Positions 7,415 to 15,266 of a DNA stretch of 18,179 bases are shown here, in pieces; the stretch's first letter is position 1; each line of letters opens with the position of its first letter. The translations under genes and the position numbers were made by a program. Below the pieces are notes generated by a model. The model saw nothing but the letters and a program-made list of their open reading frames with translations, was not told the DNA's origin and searched no databases. Source of the stretch: an uncultured Pelagibacteraceae bacterium (GTDB taxonomy: Bacteria; Pseudomonadota; Alphaproteobacteria; Pelagibacterales; Pelagibacteraceae); assembly GCA_902513415.1 (NCBI GenBank), contig CABXMS010000009.1:1-18179 (forward strand), read 5' to 3'.

Positions 7415-7836
7415 TTAGATTTTTCTTTATATAATTGATCGAAATCAGGTACTTTCTCCCATTTAACACCAGTATATCCAGAATTGCTTATTAAATCTAA
7501 AAAAACCTTTTCAAGATTTTTAAATATTTTTTTTTGTAATTCGACTAAAATTATATGTTCAATTGTTTTTTTATCTTGTACTTCTTTATTTACTTTTATT
7601 ACAGATGCATAAACTAATTCAAAATAAGCTTTTTTTTCAGCACCCAAATCTGGATCTTCATAAGTTAATTTTGTGCATACCTCAATTAAATTATTTTTAA
7701 TAGCTTGAGAATTTATAAGAATTTTCAAATTATATTTGGCAATTATGTCTTTAACATAAAGATATGTATCAATGGATGGAGTTTCGCTAGACATATCTTT
7801 AATATATTCAGTTAATATTGTAAATTTTTCAGACAT
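7411..7836 (-). CDS. secB: SecB-like protein-export chaperone (divergent)
   Basis: SecB is the tetrameric cytosolic chaperone that keeps preproteins unfolded and delivers them to SecA. The 141-residue protein keeps the opening pattern FTILTEYIKDMSSETP (5-20), the central strand region around AEKKAYFELVYASVIKV (66-82), and the closing helices ending DFDQLYKEK (131-139), which match the family layout. It is divergent: the usual FPYAR segment before the long helix is replaced by KIFKNLEK. Support also comes from position, since dnaQ-secB-fxsA is a conserved alphaproteobacterial order. It lies 8 bases downstream of fxsA on the same strand and overlaps the end of convergent dnaQ by 4 bases. Confidence 0.85.
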   Translation of the reverse strand: MSEKFTILTEYIKDMSSETPSIDTYLYVKDIIAKYNLKILINSQAIKNNLIEVCTKLTYEDPDLGAEKKAYFELVYASVIKVNKEVQDKKTIEHIILVELQKKIFKNLEKVFLDLISNSGYTGVKWEKVPDFDQLYKEKSN

Positions 7837-7844
7837 CTAAATAA

Positions 7845-8240
7845 TTATTTATCTTTATCTATATCTTCGTATTCACCTTCTATAAAGTTTTTTGATTTTT
7901 TTGTATTATATTTTTTTAATATAATTCTTCTTGTAATTGGAAAGATTAATAAAAAACCTAGAAAATCAGTTGCAAATCCAGGCAATATTAATAATAGAGC
8001 TGCAAAAGCTAATGCTGCTCCAGAAATTATTTCATAAATTGGAATTTCATTTCTCATTAATTGCGACATTCCGGACCTTAATGTATTAAAACCTTCGTGT
8101 TTTGCATACCAAACCCCAATTATTGCAGTAATTAAAATAAGTGAAATTGTATTGAATGCGCCAATATTATTTCCAATTTTAATAAATAAATATATTTCAA
8201 CAATTGGGATGCATATAATTAACAATAATAATGTGTGCAT
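7845..8240 (-). CDS. fxsA: FxsA family membrane protein
   Basis: FxsA proteins are small inner-membrane proteins; E. coli FxsA is known for relieving F-plasmid exclusion of phage T7, and the cellular role is not settled. The 131-residue protein has hydrophobic segments at about 2-22, 29-46 and 71-101, the family motif PGFATDFLG (87-95), and a charged C-terminal tail (about 104-131). On the minus strand AGGAG (8248-8244) lies just before the ATG, with a short three-base spacing; this is one of the clearest ribosome sites in the window. It is transcribed away from the tim44-like gene and is followed by secB, the conserved fxsA-secB pair. Confidence 0.92.
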   Translation of the reverse strand: MHTLLLLIICIPIVEIYLFIKIGNNIGAFNTISLILITAIIGVWYAKHEGFNTLRSGMSQLMRNEIPIYEIISGAALAFAALLLILPGFATDFLGFLLIFPITRRIILKKYNTKKSKNFIEGEYEDIDKDK

Positions 8241-8263
8241 TTGCTCCTAGTCTAAATTGTCAG

Positions 8264-8292
8264 TTGAAATTAAGCAACATAGTAAATATTAT
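8264..8292 (+). promoter_or_regulatory. Candidate promoter of the tim44-like gene, directly abutting its ATG
   Basis: TTGAAA (8264-8269) and TATTAT (8287-8292) are separated by exactly 17 bases, 5/6 matches to each consensus half. Transcription would begin around 8298-8300, that is at the ATG at 8299, predicting a leaderless mRNA. It also lies downstream of the alternative TTG start at 8257, arguing against that start. It is computed by eye only. Confidence 0.45.
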
Positions 8293-8298
8293 AGTCTT

Positions 8299-8883
8299 AT
8301 GAATTATAGCTTTGAATACATTGATATTATTCTTTTGGCAATGATTGCAGGATTTATTTTTTTGAGATTAAGAGGTATTCTAGGGAAAAGAACGGGTCAT
8401 GAAGAGGATATGTCTGCAAATTATTCTCAAGACTTTGCTCCAAAAAAGGAAAAAATTAATAAAGATGGATTTATTTTTGATGAAAAGACAAAGAAAGATT
8501 TTTTAATTGGTGCAAAAATTGCTTATGAAAATATTATTACAGATTTTTCCTCGGGAAATTTAAAAAATGTTAAATCGTTATTGGATAAGAAGGTTTTAAG
8601 TCAGTTTGAGACAGCTTTAAAACAAAGAAAAGAAGAAGGCGTAATTTCCGAAACAACATTTATTGGAATAAATTCAGCTGATATAAAAAAACATGAGCAA
8701 TTAAACAATATTTTAGAAGTAACTGTAGATTTTGTTAGTGAAATAATATCTTGCGTTAAAGATAAAAATAAAAAAATTATATCAGGAAATCCAGATAAAG
8801 TTAAAAAGGTTTATGATACATGGAAATTTTCCAAAGATATAAGATCTGCAAATCCAAACTGGTTTTTAAAGGAAACAAATTAA
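8299..8883 (+). CDS. Tim44/TimA-like inner-membrane protein
   Basis: This is a Tim44-domain protein of the type encoded beside fxsA and secB in alphaproteobacteria (sometimes called TimA), related to the mitochondrial import subunit; its bacterial role is poorly defined. From the ATG at 8299 it has 194 residues: one transmembrane segment (about 5-25) followed by RLRGILGKRTGHE (23-35), the family's signature after the membrane helix, then a linker, and a Tim44-like domain from about 60 to the end (FDEKTKKDFLIGAK near 60-73, WFLKE at the C-terminus). An in-frame TTG at 8257 would add 14 residues, but it would leave only 16 bases to fxsA and precede the candidate promoter, and relatives begin just before the membrane helix, so I prefer ATG 8299. 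smr follows after 3 bases. Confidence 0.87.
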   Translation: MNYSFEYIDIILLAMIAGFIFLRLRGILGKRTGHEEDMSANYSQDFAPKKEKINKDGFIFDEKTKKDFLIGAKIAYENIITDFSSGNLKNVKSLLDKKVLSQFETALKQRKEEGVISETTFIGINSADIKKHEQLNNILEVTVDFVSEIISCVKDKNKKIISGNPDKVKKVYDTWKFSKDIRSANPNWFLKETN

Positions 8884-8886
8884 TAT

Positions 8887-9303
8887 TTGATCAATAAACT
8901 TACAAAAAAAGATAAAAAAGATTGGCTAAAATTTGTAAATAGAAAAGATAAGCTATTTGATAAAGAAGCTAAAAATAATAATATAATTAATAATTTAGAA
9001 AAAAAAATTGACCTACATGGCTATGGTTTAGAATCTGCAAATTTGATGATTGAAAAGTATATACATAAATGTTTTATAGAAAGAGTATATAGGATCACTG
9101 TTATTACAGGCAAAGGAAATAGATCAAATAATAAAAATGATCCTTATAAGTCAGAAAAATTAAGTATTTTAAAATATTCAGTTCCAGAATTTATTAAATC
9201 AAATTTAAATTTAATGAAAATAATTAAAAGAATTAGTAGTAGTGAAGTTGAAGATAATTCCAAAGGAAGTTTTGAAATTTATTTAAAAAAATTTAAAGAA
9301 TAA
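8887..9303 (+). CDS. Smr-domain protein (putative DNA/RNA endonuclease domain)
   Basis: Smr domains occur at the C-terminus of MutS2 and as stand-alone proteins like this; some act as nicking endonucleases, but the role of the short alphaproteobacterial form is not established. The 138-residue protein has the two diagnostic motifs, IDLHG (41-45) and TGKG (74-77), and the closing [10 protein letters not shown] (126-135). The start is a TTG at 8887. It is chosen because the following residues, [13 protein letters not shown], match the family's N-terminal pattern and the next in-frame ATG (residue 54) would cut into the domain. It begins 3 bases after the tim44-like stop, so the two are co-transcribed. 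Its last 11 bases overlap the end of convergent hslU. Confidence 0.88.
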   Translation: MINKLTKKDKKDWLKFVNRKDKLFDKEAKNNNIINNLEKKIDLHGYGLESANLMIEKYIHKCFIERVYRITVITGKGNRSNNKNDPYKSEKLSILKYSVPEFIKSNLNLMKIIKRISSSEVEDNSKGSFEIYLKKFKE

Positions 9304-10657
9304 ATTTAGACAAATCCAAGTCTTTTACTAATTCACCTAAATTTTTCTTAACATAAGGTGCATCTATAACAATTTTTTCACCACTTCTATCTGTGGCTGT
9401 AAAACTAATGTCATCTAGAACTCTTTCAATAATAGTGTGCAATCTTCTTGCTCCAATATTTTCCACTTTAGAATTAACATCCGAAGCTAAATTTGCTATC
9501 ATATCTATTCCATCTTCAGAAAATTCTAAATCTACATTTTCAGTTTTTAATAGTGCCTTGTATTGTTTAATTAAACTATTATCAGGTTCCTTTAAAATTC
9601 TTATAAAGTCAGAACTATTTAATGCATCTAACTCTACTCTTATTGGCAATCTTCCTTGAAGTTCTGGCAACAAGTCAGAAGGTTTTGCCAATTGGAATGC
9701 GCCAGATGCTATAAATAATATATGATCAGTTTTAATTGGACCATATTTTGTACTTACAGTTGTTCCTTCAATTAAGGGCAATAAATCTCTCTGTACTCCC
9801 TCTCGAGATACATCTCCACCAACACGATCTGTTCTAGCAGAAATTTTATCTATTTCGTCTAAAAAAACTATTCCATTATTTTCGGTAGAATTTTTTGCAG
9901 CTTTTATAATTTTGTCTTGCTCTATTAATTTATCTGACTCTTCATTAATTAATATTTCATGAGATTCCTTTACGGACATTCTTTTCTTTTTGGATTTATT
10001 CCCCATAGATTTGCCAAGCATATCTGAAATATTTATCATTCCTACATTCGCTCCTGGCATTCCTGGTATCTCAAACGACGGCATTTGATTAGTTTCATTA
10101 ATTGCTATTTCGATTTCATTATTATCCAAATCACCATTTCTAAGTCTTTTTCTAAAGCTTTCTCTAGTTGCAACGCTTGCCTTATCACCAACGAGAGCGT
10201 TTAAAACTCTTTCCTCTGCAAGTTTTAAAGCTTGAGCATGAACTTCTTTTCTTTTTTTTACTTTTTCCATTGCAATAGCAATTTCTAAAAGGTCTCTAAC
10301 TATTTGTTCAACATCTCTTCCAACATAACCTACCTCAGTAAATCTTGTCGCTTCTACTTTTACAAATGGTGCTTCTGCTAATTTTGATAATCTTCTTGAA
10401 ATTTCTGTTTTTCCTACACCTGTAGGCCCAATCATTAAAATATTTTTTGGTAAAACTTCATCTCTCATTTCACCTTTTAAAGCTTGTCTTCTCCATCTAT
10501 TTCTAAGAGCAATTGCAACGGCACGTTTTGCTTTATTTTGACCTACAACATATCTGTCTAATTCGGAGACTATTTCTCTGGGAGACAATGAGTTTATTAT
10601 GTTATCTTTTTCTGATTTTTCTTTAGGTTTAAAAGTTGTTACGTTTGATTTATCCAT
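9293..10657 (-). CDS. hslU: HslU ATPase subunit of the HslUV protease
   Basis: HslU (ClpY) is the AAA+ unfoldase that feeds substrates to the HslV peptidase. The 454-residue protein is full length. Seen: [16 protein letters not shown] (25-40), Walker A GPTGVGKT (77-84), the pore loop GYVG (110-113), an intermediate domain of about 115-250, Walker B IVFLDEID (263-270), the sensor-2 [18 protein letters not shown] (402-419), and a C-terminus LSKFIL (449-454) of the kind that inserts between HslV subunits. Its ATG shares one base with the hslV stop, so the pair is translationally coupled. The 3' end runs 11 bases into convergent smr, leaving no room for a private terminator. Confidence 0.98.
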   Translation of the reverse strand: MDKSNVTTFKPKEKSEKDNIINSLSPREIVSELDRYVVGQNKAKRAVAIALRNRWRRQALKGEMRDEVLPKNILMIGPTGVGKTEISRRLSKLAEAPFVKVEATRFTEVGYVGRDVEQIVRDLLEIAIAMEKVKKRKEVHAQALKLAEERVLNALVGDKASVATRESFRKRLRNGDLDNNEIEIAINETNQMPSFEIPGMPGANVGMINISDMLGKSMGNKSKKKRMSVKESHEILINEESDKLIEQDKIIKAAKNSTENNGIVFLDEIDKISARTDRVGGDVSREGVQRDLLPLIEGTTVSTKYGPIKTDHILFIASGAFQLAKPSDLLPELQGRLPIRVELDALNSSDFIRILKEPDNSLIKQYKALLKTENVDLEFSEDGIDMIANLASDVNSKVENIGARRLHTIIERVLDDISFTATDRSGEKIVIDAPYVKKNLGELVKDLDLSKFIL

Positions 10658-11172
10658 TATATCTTCTCTATACTGACATTATTATTTGTGAACACACAAA
10701 TTTCCGAAGCAACTGTAATTGCTTTTTTAGCTATTTCTTCAGCACTTAAATTTGTATCCATTAATACTTTTGCTGAGGCTAAAGCATAGTTTCCTCCAGA
10801 TCCAATTCCTATAACATCTCCTTCGGGTTCAAGAACATCCCCAGTCCCAGAAATTATAAAACTTTTTTCTTTATCTGCTACTGCCATTAATGCTTCTAGT
10901 CTTCTTAAATATTTGTCGGTTCTCCAGTCTTTAGCTAATTCAACAGCAGCTCTTGCTAAATTTCCTGCATGTTTTTCTAGTTTTGCTTCTAATCTTTCAA
11001 ATAAAGTTAAAGCATCAGCCGTAGATCCTGCAAATCCAGCGATCACATTTTTTTTCTCAATTTTTCTAACTTTATTTGCGGTGCTCTTAATTACGGTATT
11101 TCCCATGCTAACTTGTCCATCGCTAGCAACTACTACATTATTATTTTTTCTTACCAATACTATTGTTGTCAT
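10657..11172 (-). CDS. hslV: HslV peptidase subunit of the HslUV protease
   Basis: HslV (ClpQ) is the proteasome-beta-like threonine peptidase that forms the double-ring proteolytic core with HslU. The 171-residue protein starts [11 protein letters not shown]; removal of Met1 exposes the nucleophile Thr2. Family residues seen include [11 protein letters not shown] (16-26) with Asp18, Lys34 in ANKVRKIE, and [14 protein letters not shown] (122-135) with Ser125. Length is normal. It is the first gene of the leftward hslVU operon and has a heat-shock-like promoter immediately upstream. Divergent hisB begins 90 bases away; hslVU beside hisB is a common alphaproteobacterial order. Confidence 0.98.
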   Translation of the reverse strand: MTTIVLVRKNNNVVVASDGQVSMGNTVIKSTANKVRKIEKKNVIAGFAGSTADALTLFERLEAKLEKHAGNLARAAVELAKDWRTDKYLRRLEALMAVADKEKSFIISGTGDVLEPEGDVIGIGSGGNYALASAKVLMDTNLSAEEIAKKAITVASEICVFTNNNVSIEKI

Positions 11173-11179
11173 GGAGTAT

Positions 11180-11207
11180 AAATGGATATGATTTTTTATA
11201 GTTCAAG
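11180..11207 (-). promoter_or_regulatory. Candidate heat-shock (sigma-32/RpoH) promoter of hslVU
   Basis: Minus strand: CTTGAA (11207-11202), 14 bases, then ATCCATTT (11187-11180). The sigma-32 consensus is CTTGAA, 13-17 bases, CCCCATNT, so the first half matches fully and the second at six of eight positions. The start site would fall within a base or two of the hslV ATG (11172). A sigma-70 reading (TTGAAC to TATACT) needs a 20-base spacer and would start inside the gene, so it fits worse. HslVU is a classic heat-shock operon. Confidence 0.55.
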
Positions 11208-11222
11208 CCCTTATTACTATTA

Positions 11223-11251
11223 TTGATATAAGGAAATAATGAATATATACC
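11223..11251 (+). promoter_or_regulatory. Candidate promoter of the his operon
   Basis: TTGATA (11223-11228) and TATACC (11246-11251) are spaced by 17 bases, 5/6 and 4/6 matches. A start near 11258 would leave only about five bases before the hisB ATG at 11263. It shares the 90-base gap with the divergent hslV promoter. No attenuator or histidine-rich leader peptide is visible. Confidence 0.35.
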
Positions 11252-11262
11252 TATGAAAAATT

Positions 11263-11853
11263 ATGAAGCGAAAAGCAAAAATTTCTAGAAAAACTAAAGA
11301 AACTTCAATAAGTGTTGATTTAAATATTGATGGAACAGGTAAGTATAAAATTGATACTGGGATTGGATTTTTAAATCACATGTTAGAACAACTGGCAAAA
11401 CATTCTTCTATGGATATAAATTTAAAAGCCAAAGGAGATACACATATAGATCTTCACCACACAACAGAAGATACGGGTATAGCTATTGGAGAGTGTTTAA
11501 AAAAAGCATCAAAAAAATTTATTGGAATAAAAAGATACGCGCATGCCATGATACCTATGGATGAAACTTTAACTAGAGTTGCCTTAGATGTATCAAACAG
11601 ACCATACTTAATTTGGAATGTAAAATTAAAAGTAGAAAAATTAGGAGAAATGGATACCGAACTTTTTAAAGAATGGTTTCAAGCGTTTTCGCAAACCGCA
11701 GGTATTACTCTACATGTGGAAAATATTTATGGTGATAATAGTCATCACATAATCGAGTCATGTTTTAAGGGCCTTGCTAGATCACTAAGAACTGCTTTAG
11801 AAATAGATCCAAAAAATAAAAAAGCAATACCATCTACTAAAGGTTCTTTATAA
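11263..11853 (+). CDS. hisB: Imidazoleglycerol-phosphate dehydratase
   Basis: HisB converts imidazole-glycerol phosphate to imidazole-acetol phosphate, using two metal ions. This is the monofunctional form (196 residues) without the phosphatase domain of E. coli HisB. The duplicated metal-binding motifs are intact: HHTTED (65-70) and DNSHHIIE (158-165), with [13 protein letters not shown] (36-48) between the termini and STKGSL at the end. It is the first gene of hisB-hisH-hisA-hisF-hisE, and hisH follows after 13 bases. The ATG at 11263 is the first in frame; nearby upstream ATGs at 11239 and 11253 are out of frame or stop at once. Confidence 0.97.
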   Translation: MKRKAKISRKTKETSISVDLNIDGTGKYKIDTGIGFLNHMLEQLAKHSSMDINLKAKGDTHIDLHHTTEDTGIAIGECLKKASKKFIGIKRYAHAMIPMDETLTRVALDVSNRPYLIWNVKLKVEKLGEMDTELFKEWFQAFSQTAGITLHVENIYGDNSHHIIESCFKGLARSLRTALEIDPKNKKAIPSTKGSL

Positions 11854-11866
11854 AACTAAAGAATTA

Positions 11867-12493
11867 ATGAAAATTACTATTGTTGATTATAAATCTGGGA
11901 ACATAAGTTCTGTAATAAACTCATTTAAAGAAGTAGCAAAAAATAAAGTAGATATTGAGGTTACTTCAGATTTAAATAAAATTAAATCAAGCGATAAGGT
12001 TGTATTGCCTGGACAAGGTTCGTTCAAGAGCTGTGTAGAGGCTCTAAATAAAATTAAAGGTTTAGTTGATACACTTAATGAATTTACATTAAGCAATAAA
12101 AAACCTCTTATTGGAATTTGCGTGGGTTTGCAGATGTTTGCAGACATTGGTTATGAAGAAACAGAAACCAAAGGATTAGGCTGGATATCGGGGAAAGTGT
12201 CGAGGATAAATAATCAAAATGGAAAATACAAACTTCCTCACATAGGTTGGAACCAAATAAGCATTGTTAAAGAAAGTAAAATTTTCAAAAATATAAAAAA
12301 TAACTCACATATGTATTTTGTTCACAGTTATGAATTCATACCAGAAGATAAAAATGTAATTTCTGCAACAACAGACTATTCATCAAATATTGTTTGTTCT
12401 GTTGAAAAAGAAAATATTTTTGGAACCCAATTTCACCCTGAAAAGAGTGATAAAATTGGACTTAAAATAATTGATAATTTTATTCATTTATAA
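11867..12493 (+). CDS. hisH: Imidazole glycerol phosphate synthase, glutaminase subunit
   Basis: HisH hydrolyses glutamine and channels ammonia to HisF for ring closure in histidine and AICAR formation. The 208-residue class I glutamine amidotransferase starts MKITIVDYKSGNISSV, with the oxyanion-region PGQGSF (48-53), nucleophile Cys85 in GICVGLQMF (83-91), PHIGWN (124-129), and the catalytic pair His190 and Glu192 in GTQFHPEKS (186-194). The triad is complete. hisA starts on the base after its stop (TAAATG), so the three genes hisH-hisA-hisF are effectively continuous. It has low similarity in its linker regions but no missing motif. Confidence 0.97.
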   Translation: MKITIVDYKSGNISSVINSFKEVAKNKVDIEVTSDLNKIKSSDKVVLPGQGSFKSCVEALNKIKGLVDTLNEFTLSNKKPLIGICVGLQMFADIGYEETETKGLGWISGKVSRINNQNGKYKLPHIGWNQISIVKESKIFKNIKNNSHMYFVHSYEFIPEDKNVISATTDYSSNIVCSVEKENIFGTQFHPEKSDKIGLKIIDNFIHL

Positions 12494-13219
12494 ATGAAAA
12501 TATTTCCCGCTATAGATATTAAAGATAAAAAATGTGTGAGATTAGTCAAAGGAGACTTTGATAATAAAACTGAATATGAAACTTCACCAATTGATCAAGC
12601 TGATAAATATAAAGATCATGGATTTAAAAATTTACACATTGTTGATTTAGATGGAGCTTTAACTGGAGAAACAGTTAATTTAGATATTATTCAGAAAATA
12701 ATTAGTAAATTTGATCTTAAAATCGAAATAGGTGGAGGAGTTAGAAACTTTGAAAGTATTCAAAAATATACCGATGTAGGTGTTGAAAAAGTTATTTTAG
12801 GAAGTGGCGCTATTAAAGATAAAAACTTTTTAAAAGAAGCTTGTGAAAAATTTCCAAATAAAATTGCATTAGGTTTAGATGCAAAAGATGGATATTTATC
12901 AGTATCTGGATGGAAGGAAAATTCAAATAAATTAACTTTAGAATTTTTAAAAGAAGTAAATAATTTTGGTGCTAGTAGATTGATTTATACAGATATTAAT
13001 CGGGATGGTACTAAGCAAAGTCCTAATTTTGAAGGAACAGCAAAAGTTGCAGATGTATCAAATTGTCCGGTAATTATATCTGGTGGTGTTTCTTCGATTG
13101 ATGATATTAAAAAAGCAAAAGAATTAAATAATAAAAATATTGAAGGTATAATAGTTGGAAAAGCTATTTACGATGGAGATATTAAATTAGAAGAACTAGT
13201 GAAAGAAATAGATGCTTAA
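12494..13219 (+). CDS. hisA: ProFAR isomerase (HisA)
   Basis: HisA isomerises the aminoaldose ProFAR to the aminoketose PRFAR. The 241-residue TIM barrel starts [10 protein letters not shown] with general base Asp8. Asp129 lies in [16 protein letters not shown] (125-140), and the phosphate-binding glycine motifs are IEIGGGVR (78-85) and the later ISGGVSS (195-201). The substitution pattern, including the WKE after the second Asp, distinguishes it from HisF, its paralogue next door. It abuts hisH with no spacing and overlaps hisF by 8 bases. Confidence 0.97.
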   Translation: MKIFPAIDIKDKKCVRLVKGDFDNKTEYETSPIDQADKYKDHGFKNLHIVDLDGALTGETVNLDIIQKIISKFDLKIEIGGGVRNFESIQKYTDVGVEKVILGSGAIKDKNFLKEACEKFPNKIALGLDAKDGYLSVSGWKENSNKLTLEFLKEVNNFGASRLIYTDINRDGTKQSPNFEGTAKVADVSNCPVIISGGVSSIDDIKKAKELNNKNIEGIIVGKAIYDGDIKLEELVKEIDA

Positions 13220-13967
13220 AAATAGAATAATTCCTTGTTTAGATGTAAAAAATGGTCGAGTTGTAAAAGGTATAAATTTTATAGATCTAAAAGATGCAGG
13301 AGATCCAGTAGAACAAGCTAAAATTTATAGCGATGGTGGTGCTGATGAAATTTGTTTTCTTGATATAACTGCTTCTAACGAAAATAGAGAAACTATTTAC
13401 AATGTTGTCAAAAAAACATCTGAAAAATGTTTTGTACCCCTAACAGTTGGAGGTGGAGTTAGAAGTATAAATGATATTAGTAAATTACTTAACTGCGGAG
13501 CTGATAAAGTTTCAATAAATACAGCAGCTGTAAAAAATCCAGAGGTTGTTATTGAAAGTTCTAAAAAATTTGGATCTCAATGCATTGTAGTTGCAATAGA
13601 TGCTAAAAAAAAAGGTGATAAATGGGAAATTTTTACTCATGGTGGAAGAAACAACACAGGGATTGATGCAATAGAATTTGCAAAAAAAATGGAAGATAGT
13701 GGAGCTGGAGAATTGCTTGTTACTTCAATGGACAGAGATGGAACACAAATGGGTTATGATATTGATTTAATGTCAAAAATATCATCTGATGTAAACATAC
13801 CATTAATTGCTTCTGGTGGAGTTGGTAATCTTGACCATTTAGTAGAAGGCATAAAACTTGGAAATGCTAATGCTGTATTAGCTGCATCAATTTTTCATTA
13901 TGGCAAATATTCAGTTTTAGAGGCAAAGCAGTATTTGGACTCAAAAGGAATTCCTGTTAGAATTTAA
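13212..13967 (+). CDS. hisF: Imidazole glycerol phosphate synthase, cyclase subunit
   Basis: HisF uses ammonia from HisH to cleave and cyclise PRFAR into imidazole-glycerol phosphate and AICAR. The 251-residue TIM barrel begins with [17 protein letters not shown] (4-20), containing catalytic Asp11; Asp130 lies in VVAIDAKKK (126-134). Phosphate-binding loops are TVGGGVRS (78-85) and IASGGVGN near 222-229. Length is normal. Its start is inside the hisA stop region (8-base overlap) and hisE begins 2 bases after its stop, so the operon continues without a break. Confidence 0.98.
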   Translation: MLKNRIIPCLDVKNGRVVKGINFIDLKDAGDPVEQAKIYSDGGADEICFLDITASNENRETIYNVVKKTSEKCFVPLTVGGGVRSINDISKLLNCGADKVSINTAAVKNPEVVIESSKKFGSQCIVVAIDAKKKGDKWEIFTHGGRNNTGIDAIEFAKKMEDSGAGELLVTSMDRDGTQMGYDIDLMSKISSDVNIPLIASGGVGNLDHLVEGIKLGNANAVLAASIFHYGKYSVLEAKQYLDSKGIPVRI

Positions 13968-13969
13968 AT

Positions 13970-14242
13970 ATGCTAAAAACATTAGAAGATTTAATTTTAT
14001 TGGTAAGAGAGAGAAAAAGTTTTTCATCTGAAAAATCCTATACTGCTAAATTATTAAAAGATAAAAAATTAAGCAGATCAAAAGTAAAAGAAGAAATAAA
14101 TGAGTTGTTAGAGTCAGTTGAAAATAATACAAATACAATTCATGAAGCTGCCGATGTTTTCTATCATTTAATTGTCTATTTAGAGGCAAATGGAGTTAAA
14201 ATAGAAGATATTATGGAAGAACTAAATAAAAGAAAAAAATAA
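13970..14242 (+). CDS. hisE: Phosphoribosyl-ATP pyrophosphatase
   Basis: HisE hydrolyses phosphoribosyl-ATP to phosphoribosyl-AMP, the second histidine step. The 90-residue helical protein belongs to the MazG-like fold: SYTAKLL (23-29), the metal-binding EExxE pattern in KVKEEINELLES (38-49), and EAADVFYHLIVYL (59-71), with Glu59 and Asp62 in the ExxxD-type pattern. It is a stand-alone gene, not fused to HisI, as is common in alphaproteobacteria. It is the last gene of the his operon here; hisG, hisD, hisC and hisI are not in the window. Confidence 0.95.
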   Translation: MLKTLEDLILLVRERKSFSSEKSYTAKLLKDKKLSRSKVKEEINELLESVENNTNTIHEAADVFYHLIVYLEANGVKIEDIMEELNKRKK

Positions 14243-14275
14243 ATCAAAAATATCTAAAAAGTATATATAAAAATA

Positions 14276-14304
14276 ATACCTTAATTTTATTATTTATTAG
14301 GTAT
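14276..14304. promoter_or_regulatory. Dyad in the hisE-mcl gap, possible operator
   Basis: ATACCT (14276-14281) and AGGTAT (14299-14304) form a perfect 6-base inverted repeat, extendable by further A/T pairs with one bulged base. A TATAAA (14316-14321) lies just downstream and would start transcription at or next to the mcl ATG (14327), so the dyad would cover the -35 region. No U-run follows, so a Rho-independent terminator on the plus strand is unlikely. It could still be a weak hairpin ending the his transcript. Confidence 0.35.
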
Positions 14305-14326
14305 GCTTAAAAAATTATAAATTTAT

Positions 14327-15265
14327 ATGAGTCATCAATACTACAGACCAGCGAAATCAAGACTGCAAAGAAGCGAATTAGCAGTTCCTGGATCATCTCC
14401 TAAAATGTTTGAAAAAGCATTGAATTCAAAAGCTGATTATATTTTTTTAGATTTAGAAGATGCTGTTTCTCCAAACGATAAAATTACAGCTCGTCAAAAT
14501 ATTATTAAAGCACTTAAAGAAATTAATTGGAGAGATAAAGGAAAAACTATTTCAGTTAGAATTAATAGTTTAGATACACATTACATGTATAGTGATATAG
14601 TTGAGCTGGTAGAACAAGCGGGAGATAAGATAGACACTATTTTAGTTCCTAAAGCAGGAACAGCAAGTGATGTTTATATGGTTGACTGTTTGTTAACTCA
14701 AATAGAAACAAATAAAAAAATTAAAAATAAAATTGGAATAGAATGTTTAATTGAGACTGCTTTAGGCATGTCTAATATTAAAGAAATAGCAAAGTCTAGT
14801 AGTAGATTAGAGGCATTACATTTTGGTGTTGCTGATTATGCTGCAAGTTTGAGAGCAAGAACAGTTGTAATAGGAGGATTAAATCCAGACTACCCAGGAG
14901 ACCAATGGCATCATGGTTTGTCCCAACTAGTTATGACTTGTAGAGCGTATGGATTAAGAGCTATTGATGGACCATTTGGTGATTTTAATGATGCCGACGC
15001 TTATATTGCTTCTGCTAAAAGAGCTGCAGCAATTGGTATAGAGGGAAAATGGGCAATACATCCTTCTCAAATTGAACTTGCAAATAAAGTTTTTTCTCCT
15101 CCAGAAGCAGAAGTAAGTAAAGCAAAAAGAATTATAGAAGAACTTGATAAAGCTGCAAAAGAAGGAAAAGGTGCCGCACAATTGGATGGAAGAATGATAG
15201 ATGCTGCTTCAGCACGTATGGCTGAAAATATAGTAAACATAGATAAACTTATTAAAAGTAAATAA
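14327..15265 (+). CDS. mcl: L-malyl-CoA/beta-methylmalyl-CoA lyase (HpcH/HpaI-CitE family)
   Basis: This enzyme cleaves malyl-CoA to glyoxylate and acetyl-CoA, or condenses them, with Mg2+. The 312-residue protein resembles Rhodobacter Mcl1 along its whole length, as far as I can recall that sequence: LAVPGSSPKMFEKAL (18-32), DLEDAVSPNDK (42-52), SVRINSLDT (76-84) with Arg78, VPKAGTASDVY (107-117), metal ligand Glu143 in CLIETALG, Asp170 in FGVADYAAS, DGPFGDFND (214-222), KWAIHPSQI (241-249), and IDAAS (291-295) with the acid Asp292. These fit malyl-CoA lyase better than citrate lyase beta (CitE). mtkA follows after one base and mtkB after it, which supports malyl-CoA as substrate. The direction of flux in the cell is unknown. 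Confidence 0.87.
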   Translation: MSHQYYRPAKSRLQRSELAVPGSSPKMFEKALNSKADYIFLDLEDAVSPNDKITARQNIIKALKEINWRDKGKTISVRINSLDTHYMYSDIVELVEQAGDKIDTILVPKAGTASDVYMVDCLLTQIETNKKIKNKIGIECLIETALGMSNIKEIAKSSSRLEALHFGVADYAASLRARTVVIGGLNPDYPGDQWHHGLSQLVMTCRAYGLRAIDGPFGDFNDADAYIASAKRAAAIGIEGKWAIHPSQIELANKVFSPPEAEVSKAKRIIEELDKAAKEGKGAAQLDGRMIDAASARMAENIVNIDKLIKSK

Positions 15266-15266
15266 A

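Noticed and set aside
8257..8298. TTG start giving a tim44-like protein 14 residues longer.
   Set aside because: Relatives start just before the membrane helix, only 16 bases would remain to fxsA, and a good promoter lies downstream of this TTG.
11239..11256. Mini reading frame (ATG AAT ATA TAC CTA TGA) after an AGGA, just before hisB, as a possible leader peptide.
   Set aside because: It has only five codons and no histidine, no attenuator hairpin is visible, and it overlaps the candidate -10 element, so it is likely untranscribed or incidental.
14276..14304. Rho-independent terminator for the his operon.
   Set aside because: The stem is short and AT-rich, and no U-run follows it on the plus strand.
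14327..15265. Citrate lyase beta subunit (CitE).
   Set aside because: The motif set and linkage to mtkAB fit malyl-CoA lyase, and no citrate lyase alpha or gamma genes are nearby.
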